NCBI GenBank assembly: GCA_014607495.2 | Contig: CP053160.1 | Coordinates: 1,488,001-1,552,000 of the forward strand | DNA: 64,000 bases | Reading direction: 5' to 3' | DNA from: Carposina sasakii | Lineage: Eukaryota > Arthropoda > Insecta > Lepidoptera > Carposinidae | In this document: in pieces, positions 9,995 through 19,925 of the stretch | How the letters are laid out: each line of letters begins with the position of its first letter | Numbering within the stretch: the stretch's first letter is position 1 | Program-made: the position numbers and the translations under genes | Notes under the pieces: model-generated | What the model was told of the DNA's origin: nothing | The model's input: only the letters and a program-made list of their open reading frames with translations | Databases searched by the model: none

Positions 9995-12870
9995 CACTAG
10001 GGTGTCCCTTATATGGCAAAAAAAATTTTTTTTTAGAATTTCGAAACGCATACCCTCTACTTTTTTTATAAATGCTAAAATGTACTTAAATATGAAATTT
10101 CATATTTGTAGCATGATTGCAACCCGTGCCGACCGAGCTCTAAAGTTTAATAAAAAATGGTTTTTGGCCTAACATTTTGGTTTGATCCAAAACTAATAAA
10201 AATGCAACAAATAATGTAAATATGAGTAAAAATAAAATAAGATCAACATAAACTTTTATTTAAATAGAAATTATGACAATAATTAATTAGGGTAACTTCT
10301 CTTTAGTGTAGTTTTTTTACAGTCTGGATACAGATTTCTATGTTCCTGAACACAACGCAACAAAAACTGTTTTTGCTCTTCTTCAGCCGTGATAAGTCCA
10401 TTAAAATCTTGCATTAATTTAACTGCTCTTTCAGCAGTGTCATTTACGACCTTCAAACGACTTATTCGTCTTCTAGCTTCTAAAAAAGTAGGATTTTCAC
10501 CCCAAGAAGATACATCTTCCCGAAGAAAACTGTCGTCGATCTGCAGTCGAGATAGAAATTGTTTGCTTCTTTGAGTCACAAAATCATCCAGTGTCATATC
10601 TGAAAGAAAGAAAAAACAGTTTAAATAAGTAAAAACTAAGCCACGAAACTTTGAAAAAAGAAACAAGAAAACAAGCTTACTAAACAAATTTTGCGTAATT
10701 TCTTCCTTCGATGGGAGATAGCGTTTAGCGGAATCTGAACTTTTGTCTTTGTTTAAATTATTAATCATTTTTATCTTTGTTTTGGAATCAACTTCTTCAT
10801 CAAAGAGTGATAACATGACTGTTTCTTCACACAAATACCATAAATGATGAACAAACTTGCTTATGGATGCCTTGGAACTAGTCGCGTCTACTTTTTCATA
10901 TTCTTTTAGAGCTTTCAAAAAGTACAAGTCTTGGTTAGGTGCTTTAATTGCCACTGTGCATTCGAGCCAAGGTTTAGTATACAAGGTGACGATAAATAAG
11001 CAAACATCTTGTAGAGCATTTTTGTCCTTTGCAGTAATTTTAAGTTGCGATTGAAGCAAACATATTTTTATAGAATAGATCGCTCTTGCCATCCATCGCG
11101 CTTGATGCAAAGCTCCGGGGGGCCTGAGTTTTAGTTTATTCTCTGTATTTCCTTCTAAGAACACAACGCATAGTTCAACCAATTCGCGGTAATCGTCTCT
11201 AATAAAAGATTTTTCCAGTTCAGTCTTATAAAAAGTCAACAAAGATTTAATGTTTGTCTCAGCAATATGTGTTTTAACGAAATTGAGAGGTGGCTCAATG
11301 TTATCGGTGATAATATTTTTCCAATTATCTCTTAACTTTTTGAAAATTGGAATATCTGGGCTACTTGTAATCTGCTTTACCTTGGTTTCAAAAACAGCTT
11401 TAAGGACCAACTCATATATATGATGACGACAAGCAAAAAGCAGCAATTCCCTTTCTAAAGTCTGCTCCAATATAGCACAAGCTCCACTGAAACGGCCAGT
11501 ATTTGAAGCTGTTGTATCGCAGCACATTATCTGTACTTTATCATGGAGGTTCCAATCAAAGAGTGCAGTTGAAATAGCTTTAGCTTGATGTTTTCCAGAA
11601 GAACTCTCTAATTTTGGTACTGCAAGAAGCTGTTCTCTATCGTCAAATGAAGCAATAATTGGCAAGCGTTCTTCTTTTGAACTTCGTACATCCAATCCAG
11701 GCAATAGTTTTCCATCCCAATGGACTGTGACTACGTCAGGCAAATTATTCTGGAAGTCAGTTTTTATTGCTTCTGCCCTGGATTTTCTCGCTTGAGTACG
11801 AATTCGCTGAATCGACGATTTGTTAATAGGGAAATCATCGCTGTTCAGACCAAGCGCTTCTACAACCGCATGAAGAATGTAAACTGAGTCCCTTATGCTT
11901 AATTGGCATCGATCTAAAGCTGCTACCAGTTTAGGAGTTATGAAACTTTTCGTGCCTCTTTTAGAACTTTTTTCAGAGCAAAGAATCTGAGTACTCAGTT
12001 CAGAGTTCGAAATCTGTTCCTCATCAGAATTCTCAAGACATGCCAAGCTATCTATCGAAGAAGTAGATGCAACAGCCAATAACTCTCTTTGTTTTACTTT
12101 TCTTTCCTCTTCTTCCAATCTTCTTTGCCTAACTCGTTCTTCTTTTTCCGCCAATTTTTTGTCAATTCCACCTAAGCATCCCGGTCGACCTGGCTCTCTC
12201 TGTTTCCTTAAAAATTCTTTGTCTTCCTCTATCTTCATTCTGTCGAAGGCATCAGCATGTGCAATATCAAATAAGTTATCAAGGTCTATTACAAAATTAT
12301 TTTCACGGTTCTTGAACGTCACCTGAATTTTCTTACAGTTTTTTTGCAGTTCCCTCCAAACATGGTATAAATCAACAAGTTTCTTCACGCAGTTAGGAAA
12401 TGCCTTCGTAGGAATTCTGGCTTTTTCCCAAAATATAATACACTCTCTTATAACAAGATTCGCACTTTCACTAACAGTCAGGTTGACTTGACGAATATTG
12501 TAAAATAAAACGGTGAGAACTTGTCGATTAGATGGTAATTTTGCACCATTTATCTGGTGGCTTGGCAGTCCGATAAGGTAAATATTTTGTTTATCACTTC
12601 GTAATTCCACAGACATCTTCACACAGTAAACAACAACTCACTAATAATGTTAGAAATCACGTATGAAATGGCAATTGAAACTCGCAGTAATAGGTCGCAG
12701 CGCTGCGCCCGCGTAACTTGTATGGACAAGTTAAAAACGCAAGTCGGCACGGGTTATCGTTTATAAATCGGGCTAATATTTATTTCTAGACTATATTAGG
12801 TCAATACGAAAGTTTTTAGAAGGTATGCGTAAAAATATATTGAAATTGAAATTTAAGGGACACCCTAGTG
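9995..12870 (-). mobile_element. DNA transposon with CACTAGGG ends and TA duplication
   Basis: Seventeen-base perfect inverted repeats (CACTAGGGTGTCCCTTA) bound 2876 bp, flanked on both sides by TA. It contains one large gene (10283-12622). The TA pair lies within a longer palindrome (GTGTACAC), so the exact ends could shift by a few bases. The left flank has a partial copy of the 61-bp satellite unit ('aacatgtctgcc'), so the transposon appears to have entered an existing satellite array. Superfamily is unassigned: the ends look CACTA-like, the protein does not. Confidence 0.85.
10283..12622 (-). CDS. Transposase-like protein of the 9995-12870 element
   Basis: The open frame has 779 codons. 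Residues 155-180 are a charged KR/E-rich probable coiled coil. The likely catalytic core has HWDGK (Asp303), CDTTASNTG (Asp369), and CRHH (398-401), a C-x2-H signature as found between the second and third catalytic acids of several RNase H-fold transposase groups; NDTAERAVK near the C-terminus may supply the last acid. A probable 81-bp intron (10600-10680, GTAAG...TTTCAG) lies in frame without stops; splicing it would remove 27 mostly hydrophobic residues and give about 752 aa. I recall similar uncharacterised proteins in other arthropods, but cannot name the superfamily. No stop or frameshift is visible, so it may be functional. Confidence 0.75.
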   Translation of the reverse strand: MKMSVELRSDKQNIYLIGLPSHQINGAKLPSNRQVLTVLFYNIRQVNLTVSESANLVIRECIIFWEKARIPTKAFPNCVKKLVDLYHVWRELQKNCKKIQVTFKNRENNFVIDLDNLFDIAHADAFDRMKIEEDKEFLRKQREPGRPGCLGGIDKKLAEKEERVRQRRLEEEERKVKQRELLAVASTSSIDSLACLENSDEEQISNSELSTQILCSEKSSKRGTKSFITPKLVAALDRCQLSIRDSVYILHAVVEALGLNSDDFPINKSSIQRIRTQARKSRAEAIKTDFQNNLPDVVTVHWDGKLLPGLDVRSSKEERLPIIASFDDREQLLAVPKLESSSGKHQAKAISTALFDWNLHDKVQIMCCDTTASNTGRFSGACAILEQTLERELLLFACRHHIYELVLKAVFETKVKQITSSPDIPIFKKLRDNWKNIITDNIEPPLNFVKTHIAETNIKSLLTFYKTELEKSFIRDDYRELVELCVVFLEGNTENKLKLRPPGALHQARWMARAIYSIKICLLQSQLKITAKDKNALQDVCLFIVTLYTKPWLECTVAIKAPNQDLYFLKALKEYEKVDATSSKASISKFVHHLWYLCEETVMLSLFDEEVDSKTKIKMINNLNKDKSSDSAKRYLPSKEEITQNLFSKLVFLFLFSKFRGLVFTYLNCFFFLSDMTLDDFVTQRSKQFLSRLQIDDSFLREDVSSWGENPTFLEARRRISRLKVVNDTAERAVKLMQDFNGLITAEEEQKQFLLRCVQEHRNLYPDCKKTTLKRSYPN

Positions 12871-12914
12871 TACACACAAGACCATAAACCACATATCGTC
12901 TCTCACTGAGAACG

Positions 12915-13660
12915 ACATGTCTGCCACAGACAAGTCTGCTAAATAACCTACACATGTCAGCTCATACTGAGCATAACATGTCTGCCACAGACAGGTCTGC
13001 TAAATAACCTACACATGTCAGCTCATACTGAGCATAACATGTCTGCCACAGACAGGTCTGCTAAATAACCTACACACGTCAGCTCATACTGAGCATAACA
13101 TGTCTGCCACAGACAGGTCTGCTAAATAACCTACACATGTCAGCTCATACTGAGCATAACATGTCTGCCACAGACAGGTCTGCTAAATAACCTACACACG
13201 TCAGCTCACACTGAGCATAACATGTCTGCCACAGACAGGTCTGCTAAATAACCCACACACGTCAGCTCATACCGAGCATAATGTGCCTGCCACAGACAAG
13301 TCCGCTAAATAACCTACACACGTCAGCTCATACTGAGCATAATGTGCCAGCCACAGAAAAGTCCGCTAAATAACCTACACACGTCAGCTCATACTGAGCA
13401 TAACATGTCTGCCACAGACAGGTCTGCTAAATAACCCACACACGTCAGCTCATACCGAGCATAATGTGCCTGCCACAGACAAGTCTGCTAAATAACCTAC
13501 ACACGTCAGCTCATACTGAGCATAACGTGTCTGCCACAGATAAGTCTGCTAAATAACCTACACACGTCAGCTCATACTGAGCATAATGTGCCTGCCACAG
13601 ACAAGTCTGCTAAATAACCTACACACGTCAGCTCATACTGAGCATAACGTGTCTGCCGCT
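12915..13660. repeat. 61-bp minisatellite, 13 copies
   Basis: The word CTGCC near the unit start recurs at 12921, 12982, 13043, 13104 and so on to 13653, twelve periods of exactly 61 bases with no net insertion or deletion. Units differ by scattered substitutions (for example 'acatgtctgcc' against 'atgtgcctgcc'). The array lies in the 3' part of the gypsy-like element, between the integrase end and the pol tail. Stops occur in the minus-strand frames, so it is not coding. Confidence 0.92.
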
Positions 13661-15531
13661 AACATAAAAATGTTAGTGCTCTCACACGCATCCGGGGTCC
13701 ATACTCCCCGCCAGAGAACCATGTATTCGGCAGCAGCCCGTGTCTTTTTACCATAGCACCCAGCAAGCAGCTGCAACTCGTAGCGGTCGTGAGGTTGCAT
13801 GCGAAGCATCTTATGAAGTCCTTGCATGCCCGAGTCCAGCTTCCCGGAACTTTGAGAGCTTTTGTTCGCAAAACAAAGTCACCAACAGAGAATGTTTTCG
13901 GCTGTCGGTGGCTTTTATTGACACTAGTCCTGACGATGTTGATCATCTGTAAGCAGATCAGAAACACGTTGCCGATTCATGGTTAATAGAGCCTCACGGT
14001 TAGAGTGTGAGCTGTTTAATGCAAATTCACATACCAAAGATTGAATGACGGGTGTTAGCAACCGCAGCGCCGAACATTGTGCAGTTGCCCGCTTGGTGAT
14101 ACCGAGCGTTAGCTACATCTTCCATAAGGTATCAGACCACGAAGCGCCCTTGTTGCTCGCAACACGCAGCATATCGAGGACCGCTCCGCAGCAACGTTCG
14201 GCCTGTCCATTCTTGCGGCGCATGCTAGGCGTGATAAAATGTATGAAGCTACCTAAACCACTCACCCAGTTTTGGAATGCAGAGCTTTCGTACATTCTGC
14301 CACGATCACAAACAATCATAGCCGGTGTGCCAATCAAAGCGATTGCGTTTGAAAACATTCGTTTCAGTTCTTCGGTTTCTCGTGTTTTTAGTTTTGGATG
14401 ACTTAGTTAACGCTTTTACTTTCTCCGGACTCGGCCTAACCTGACCATTCCCAATTAGTCGTCCTAAATATTCTACCTCAACATCAAAGAAGGTACTTTT
14501 TCTTTTTTGTTTATGGAAAAACCCGCAGCTGTAAGAGCCTTCAGTACATTTTGCAATCTATTTAATCCCTCTTCAATTGTATTAGATAGAATGAGAACGT
14601 CATCGATATATTTCAAATTTATATCACCATCAATTAGGTGTTTTTAGAGTATGAGAAATGATTCTTTGATAGACAATGGGGGCGTTTGCCAAACTATAAG
14701 GCATATTTAAGTATTTGTAGTGCCCTGTAGAAGTTACAAATGCAGTCTTATCAATGGGATCATCTTTCATAGGAACCTGGTGAAAGCCAGTTGCCATGTC
14801 GAGACTCGTGAAATATTTACAACTACCAACTTATCTATGTATCTTCGATTAGTGGCAAAGGGAAACGTTCTTTTACAGTAATCGCATTTAGTGCACGGTA
14901 GTCCACGCACATCCTATCGCTTCCATCCTTCTTTTCTCTTAAACTATTCCCTTATCAATAAGATCCTTCAATATCATTAACACGATTTTTCTCGTCAATG
15001 GAAAGCTTATATGGTCTATAACTTACAGGAACGGTACTTGTCAATTTTATTTCCATGCTGCCCGTACTAACTGTAGAAGTTGCTGTACCAGTAACAAAAT
15101 AATCGGAGAAATCGCGAATAAAGCAAACGATCTTTTTCACCGCCAACTAACGAGGTCTTTATTTTATCGGATACCACATACGATACATGGTACACGCTCG
15201 ATGAATCATCTACCCTAGTTAAACGTTGACAGTCGTTAGATCGAATATAAGTTACACCTTTTCTATTTGATACATAGGTGCCTATTAAAATTGGAGCATT
15301 AATACAATCGGAGGGTATAATGTAAAGATCTATTTCCAAAGATATTTCGGGAAATTCAATAATGGTAGTAACGAACGAAGTACATTCTACTTCCTGACTT
15401 CCCAGACCACGCATCAATCTATAAGTTGGCTTTTTATGGAGCCTTACATACATTAAAACTGATTCAGATACTAAAGAAATATCAGAGCCACTATCAAATA
15501 CGTTTTTATACTGGGATTCAATTCCGAACAA
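13633..15531 (-). pseudogene. Broken gypsy pol (protease, RT, integrase)
   Basis: Reading leftward: an aspartic protease with DSGSDISLVS (about 15500-15470); reverse transcriptase with LDMATGFHQVPM, a typical KTAFVT/G-x-Y block, and the catalytic YIDD at 14599-14610; an integrase segment at 14113-14358 including DRGRMYESSAFQ and a QAERC motif; then an integrase C-terminal region with FSVGDFVLR and DRYELQLLAG in different frames. The pieces are separated by frameshifts and stops, and the RNase H and integrase zinc-binding parts were not recognised. The order protease-RT-integrase identifies Ty3/gypsy rather than copia. It cannot make a complete Pol. Confidence 0.82.
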
Positions 15532-15552
15532 AAATTTACATCGGTAGATTGT

Positions 15553-16074
15553 TTACCACCAGCTTTTAAACTCGTTGTTTTGTAAAACAGTTGTCCACAA
15601 GATACCCAGTCTTTTTACAGTAACTGCAAGTCTTAACAAATTTTGTCGCCGTATTTGGAACCGTCTTACTTTTAAGCGATGCGCAATAATCAGTTTCGCG
15701 TGGCGTACTCTGAAGCGGAGGGGTATGACATTGGTCTTTGCGCGACTGTTAACTAGCAGTTGGAGTAGTTGAAACTGGCATTTGCCCCTCAAGCGCCTTT
15801 TCTTCTTCTTCATTCTCGCAAGAATACTAGAAAGTGGCTCGCGATGCGGACTACGACTACGTTCGAACGAACAATTACGGCGATCGCGACGACGTGAACG
15901 ACTATCATGTCGACGCCTCGGAGAACGCGAACACGTCTAAGAGCTACGATGCCTAGACTGTCTATCACAATCACGGTCATAGGAATCACGATAGTTGCGA
16001 GAATCGTTCTCTTTATGACGCTTACGCGTTTCATATTGTCAGTTACTAACATTTTTAGTTACACGTTCAGACAT
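15553..16074 (-). pseudogene. Remnant of gypsy gag with zinc knuckle
   Basis: A start at 16074 opens MSERVTKNVSN followed by a stop, then an RS/RD-rich basic tract interrupted by another stop. After a frame change a CCHC-like knuckle begins CSYCKKTGYLVDNC (about 15595-15640). There is room for only about 170 codons in all, so the capsid domain expected in a gypsy Gag is missing. The element could not assemble particles by itself. Confidence 0.7.
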
Positions 16075-16236
16075 AATGAAAAATTCACTTAAAACAAAAA
16101 TGTGGGTACTTACCAAAAATCACACAAAAACTACAAAACAACGAGAACAATACTTACAACAATCGACACTTTTTACAGTTTGCAAGGATAGCTACATAAG
16201 CGGCCTAACGCGTGGTAATTACCATCCCACTTCTGA

Positions 16237-16540
16237 TCTTAAAAACCAGCAGTCGGGCTAATTTTAAAAAAATAACACGGTTACAAAGCCTAATCAGTTT
16301 TATCTTCAAAATTAACAGTTCTCTACAATTTAGAACTACTTATGAAATCAATTAATCTAACACTTAACTTAAACAACCTCACAATCAGAAAAACTAATAA
16401 GAATCTACAACATCAAATAGCCAACAACCACACGTCCGACACGTTCGAAATCCGGCAGCAAAGTGAGCGTAAGCAGGGGCGCGTTCACTTTTATACTCTA
16501 CTGCTAGGACCAGGCTCGGGAGAGGGGGCAGTTGGTAACA
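16237..16540 (-). promoter_or_regulatory. 5' LTR of the gypsy-like element, with TATA box
   Basis: This appears identical to the 3' LTR. On the minus strand TATAAAAG follows the TG terminus by about 40 bases (around 16490), which is the expected place for the Pol II promoter driving the element leftward. The presumed primer-binding site begins directly after the LTR at 16236. Confidence 0.8.
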
Positions 16541-16860
16541 ATATATTATAAAACAAAGTCGCTTACCGCTGTCTGTCCGTCCCTATGTATGCTTAGATCT
16601 TTCAAATTATAACTCCCCAAGCCTCTACACAACGCCCCAATTTTTTTTCTTGGTCTCTTACCGCCCCCCTTTAGGCCTGCAGCGCCCATCAGGGGGCGTT
16701 ATCGCCCACTTTGGGAAAGGCTGCTAGATCGTGCAAAAGAAGTATACTTATGTAAGTACAAATTACAAATACAAAAGTACAAATACTTAATACAAACATA
16801 CACTCGAAAAACATATCCCTCCTTCTCGCGGGTAAAAACCAGCAGATTTCTACACTAGCG
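16541..16860. other. Intron sequence with repeat fragment
   Basis: The words 'gctgtctgtccgtccctatgtatgcttag' region (16565-16600) recall the ends of common lepidopteran repeats, but the fragment is too short to classify. Nothing else is recognised. Confidence 0.35.
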
Positions 16861-16869
16861 TAATCTCAC

Positions 16870-17060
16870 CGAGTTAGGACTGATATGGTTCGGGCTGATA
16901 GGCCTCCAGGGCTCCAGCGAGCCGTTGACAGGCGTGCCCGAGCGGTACTGCGCCGTGAAGTCGATGATGGGGTGTCCCCCGTCTCCCGCCACGTTCCACA
17001 GGATCAGCGCCAGGATGGTGGACGCGTGCACCGTCACGTTCACCAGCGGCGGCGGCTCCG
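16870..17060 (-). CDS. Ig/FN3 membrane protein, exon 3 (FN3, first half)
   Basis: The exon lies between acceptor GTCTTCCAG (17061 onward) and donor GGTGAGA (16864-16870). It encodes EPPPLVNVTVHASTILALIL, then the B-strand tryptophan (LWNVAGDGGHPI) and a Tyr-containing C strand (FTAQYRSG) of an FN3 domain. It starts in phase 1, fitting the single base left by exon 2, and ends in phase 0, fitting exon 4. The exon is GC-rich against its surroundings. Confidence 0.82.
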
Positions 17061-17079
17061 CTGGAAGACGAGTCATGGC

Positions 17080-17668
17080 ATTTAAGTACTTGGGCCCAGA
17101 ATACCTAGTAGTGCAGGTATAGTATTAGCTAGCACGGACATTTTACGCTCCTTAATATATACAGTGTATTCAATACACTATCAACAGTGATTGGAATGCA
17201 AAAGAGCCTATGTTTGCTTAGGTGGGCAGAAAAATTAAATTTGTTTTGGCCCTTGGAACATACCAAAAAAATATTATGGCCTTAAGGCTTCAAAAAGTTT
17301 GGAGACCCCTGGCCTAAGAGAATGGCCGAGTTCCTTAGTCGACTCTTGCTACAACCAAACCTTCTTTTCTACTAATAACATAATAAGGAACTTAGTAACA
17401 ACTGATAACCTAAACTAGCGCCACGCACCTACTTTGCTTTTCACAAAATACTTCATTTTAAAGGCGGCGCTAGTTGCTCTATGCTTGAATACAATCTATG
17501 TAATTCCATACAAAAAATGTTAGTTCCGATTTCATGCACGAGAGTTAGTCTATGATATGGACTGTAGTAACCAGCAGCCACAGGCCACAGGTAATGTATT
17601 CCAGCCTTGACCCAGCCCGTGTGTACGTTTCGAGAGCAAACACGGAACGTGGCATACTTTAATTGATA
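17080..17668. other. Intron flank left of the CACTA element
   Basis: Nothing coding is seen. At 17260-17312 a short stretch ending 'aagtttggagacccctg' looks like one end of the CAGGGGTTCCC MITE family, but its other end is not recognisable. Confidence 0.35.
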
Positions 17669-17959
17669 CACTGAGAAAAATTTAAGTATCCGACTTACTT
17701 AAAATACGTATAAAAATCGACCACTATGACGTGTGTATACCGCTACATTACGCGTACGTAGCTTATCTTACGTATCCAGCATACTGATGCATTTAATGGA
17801 GCCGCTTACGTAATTTACGAGTGGTATGATTTTCTACGTACGTACGTAAGTCGAAATCTTACTACGTATGTACGTAGTTCGCAAGTCGCTGCTGCTTGTA
17901 CAATAATGCACGATGCAGGTTACGTATTTAATACCGCAACATATGTACGTTACTGCTGC

Positions 17960-19090
17960 AGCATACATATTATACTGATGCTCGAACAGTAAAGCATGAT
18001 GTAACATACGTAAGATACTGATGCTCGAACAGTAAAGCATGATGTGACATACGTAAGATCCTGATGCTCGAACAGTAAAGCATGACCTAGCATACGTAAG
18101 ATACTTATGCTCGAACAGTAAAGCATGATGTGACATACGTACGATACTGATGCTCGAACAGTAAATCATGACGTAGCATACGTAAGATACTGATGCTCGA
18201 ACAGTAAAGCATGATGTGACATACGTACGATACTGATGCTCGAACAGTAAAGCATGACGTAGCATACGTAAGATACTGATGCTCGAACAGTAAAGCATGA
18301 CGTAGCATACGTAAGATACTGATGCTCGAACAGTAAAGCATGATGTGACATACGTACGATACTGATGCTCGAACAGTAAAGCATGACGTAGCATACGTAA
18401 GATACTGATGCTCGAACAGTAAAGCATGACGTAGCATACGTAAGATACTGATGCTCGAACAGTAAAGCATGATGTAACATACGTAAGATACTGATGCTCG
18501 AACAGTAAAGCATGATGTAGCATACGTAAGGTACTGATGCTCGAACAGTAAAGCATGATGTGACATACGTACGATACTGATGCTCGAACAGTAAAGCATG
18601 ACGTAGCATACGTAAGATACTGATGCTCGAACAGTAAAGCATGATGTGACATACGTATGATACTGATGCTCGAACAGTAAAGCATGATGTGACATACGTA
18701 CGATACTGATGCTCGAACAGTAAAGCATGACGTAGCATACGTAAGATACTGATGCTCGAACAGTAAAGCATGACGTAGCATACGTAAGATACTGATGCTC
18801 GAACAGTAAAGCATGATGTGACATACGTACGATACTGATGCTCGAACAGTAAAGCATGACGTAGCATACGTAAGATACTGATGCTCGAACAGTAAAGCAT
18901 GATGTGACATACGTATGATACTGATGCTCGAACAGTAAAACATGATGTGACATACGTACGATACTGATGCTCGAACAGTAAAGCATGATGTAGCATACGT
19001 ATGATACTGATGCTCGAACAGTAAAGCATGATGGAACATACGTACGATACTGATGTTCGAACAGTAAAGCATGATGTAGCGTACGTATGT
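17960..19090. repeat. 43-bp satellite, 26 copies
   Basis: CTGATG of each unit falls at 17975, 18018 and so on to 19050, that is 25 periods of exactly 43 bases with no net indel. The core is ATGCTCGAACAGTAAAGCAT followed by variable 'ga(c/t)gt(a/g)(g/a)catacgta'. Two alternating unit types are visible (CGTAGCATACGTAA and TGTGACATACGTAC). Long open frames (up to 439 codons) occur on the minus strand because 43 is 1 modulo 3 and the unit has no stop, so they are repeat artefacts. Confidence 0.95.
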
Positions 19091-19925
19091 ATTACTGCAG
19101 CATACGTACGCTACTGTTTCGGGGTCATTATTGCATTGCGTAGTATTTACCACTGCAGTATATTTACTGAAATTGATACAGTAAAATATGATGTAGTAAC
19201 CGTTTTTACTACAGCAACATATGTATCAGTAGTAAAGCTTTATTTTACCAGTGTCAGTATTGTACGAGTATGTATGTTGCTGAAGTAGAAATGGTTACTA
19301 CATCATATTTTACTGTATCAACTACGCATGGAGCAAAAATGCACCTGTAATGAGAAATCTAAATAAATATTATTACAGATTAATATAGAACATACACAAT
19401 GTAATAATAGAACCTACATTAATGATAAAAAATCAAATAAAAATAACAGACATCATAATTTTATTAAAGGAAATTGTTTACACTTAGGATAGATTTTTTT
19501 AAGTAACAACATAAATTATAAATGTATGTATTACCTTACCTTACTATAAAATGCAATTTTTATTGACTGAAATAGTGTTAGCAGTACTGTCAAACCTAAT
19601 GTTATTTGACCAACTTATGCTTGACAGACCGTAACACAATAGAAAGTACCTACTAACATATAAAAATGACCATTGACAAAGAAGTTGTAAACTATATGTC
19701 GAATATAATAAAGTATTTAAATTTTAATTGAATTTTGTTCAGCCCCCAAAAGACTTGTGCCCAATTGCACCAACTTGGATTTAAGTTTATTTGCGATTAG
19801 CACACGTGCTCTCCCTTTCAGTTATTGTCAAAAAGAACAAGATATCATATGTTCTATCAATCCGAGTTAATGCAAATGGATATTAACATACAATATAAAG
19901 ATAAGGCCTTCAGGGAGTAAGGAAA
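19091..19925. other. Left inner region of the CACTA element
   Basis: No gene is seen. From 19170 to 19320 'cagtaaaatatgatgtagtaac' and its inverse at 19290-19315 form an imperfect inverted repeat of about 25 bases per arm. The transposase 3' UTR presumably occupies the part just left of 19926. Confidence 0.45.

Larger units (their letters stand above)
9297..16540 (-). mobile_element. Ty3/gypsy LTR retrotransposon, defective, with nested DNA transposon
   Basis: Two 304-bp direct repeats (9297-9600, 16237-16540) bound a minus-strand interior with remnants of gag, protease, reverse transcriptase and integrase in gypsy order. ATAT flanks both outer ends, a plausible 4-bp target duplication. Directly inside the 5' LTR (minus strand from 16236) is TCAGAAGTGGGAT, which matches the complement of an insect tRNA-Leu 3' region without the CCA end, so this is probably the primer-binding site; I recall a Leu primer for the mdg3 group. 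The element was later invaded by the transposon at 9995-12870. It lies in the intron between exons 3 and 4 of the Ig/FN3 gene, in the same orientation. Confidence 0.85.

Noticed and set aside
9995..12870. Assignment to the CACTA superfamily from the CACTA-like ends
   Set aside because: The encoded protein lacks the EnSpm blocks seen in the 19926-22400 transposase, and the ends lie in a longer palindrome that blurs the exact terminus.
12915..13660. Possible CRISPR-like array
   Set aside because: The whole 61-bp unit is repeated with scattered substitutions; there are no unique spacers, and the context is a eukaryotic retrotransposon.
17834..19153. Minus-strand open frames of 439, 293 and 287 codons with a repeating HALLFEHQY-type protein
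   Set aside because: They are produced by the 43-bp satellite. The unit has no stop on that strand and 43 is 1 modulo 3, so all three frames read the same 43-residue cycle. Nothing suggests translation.
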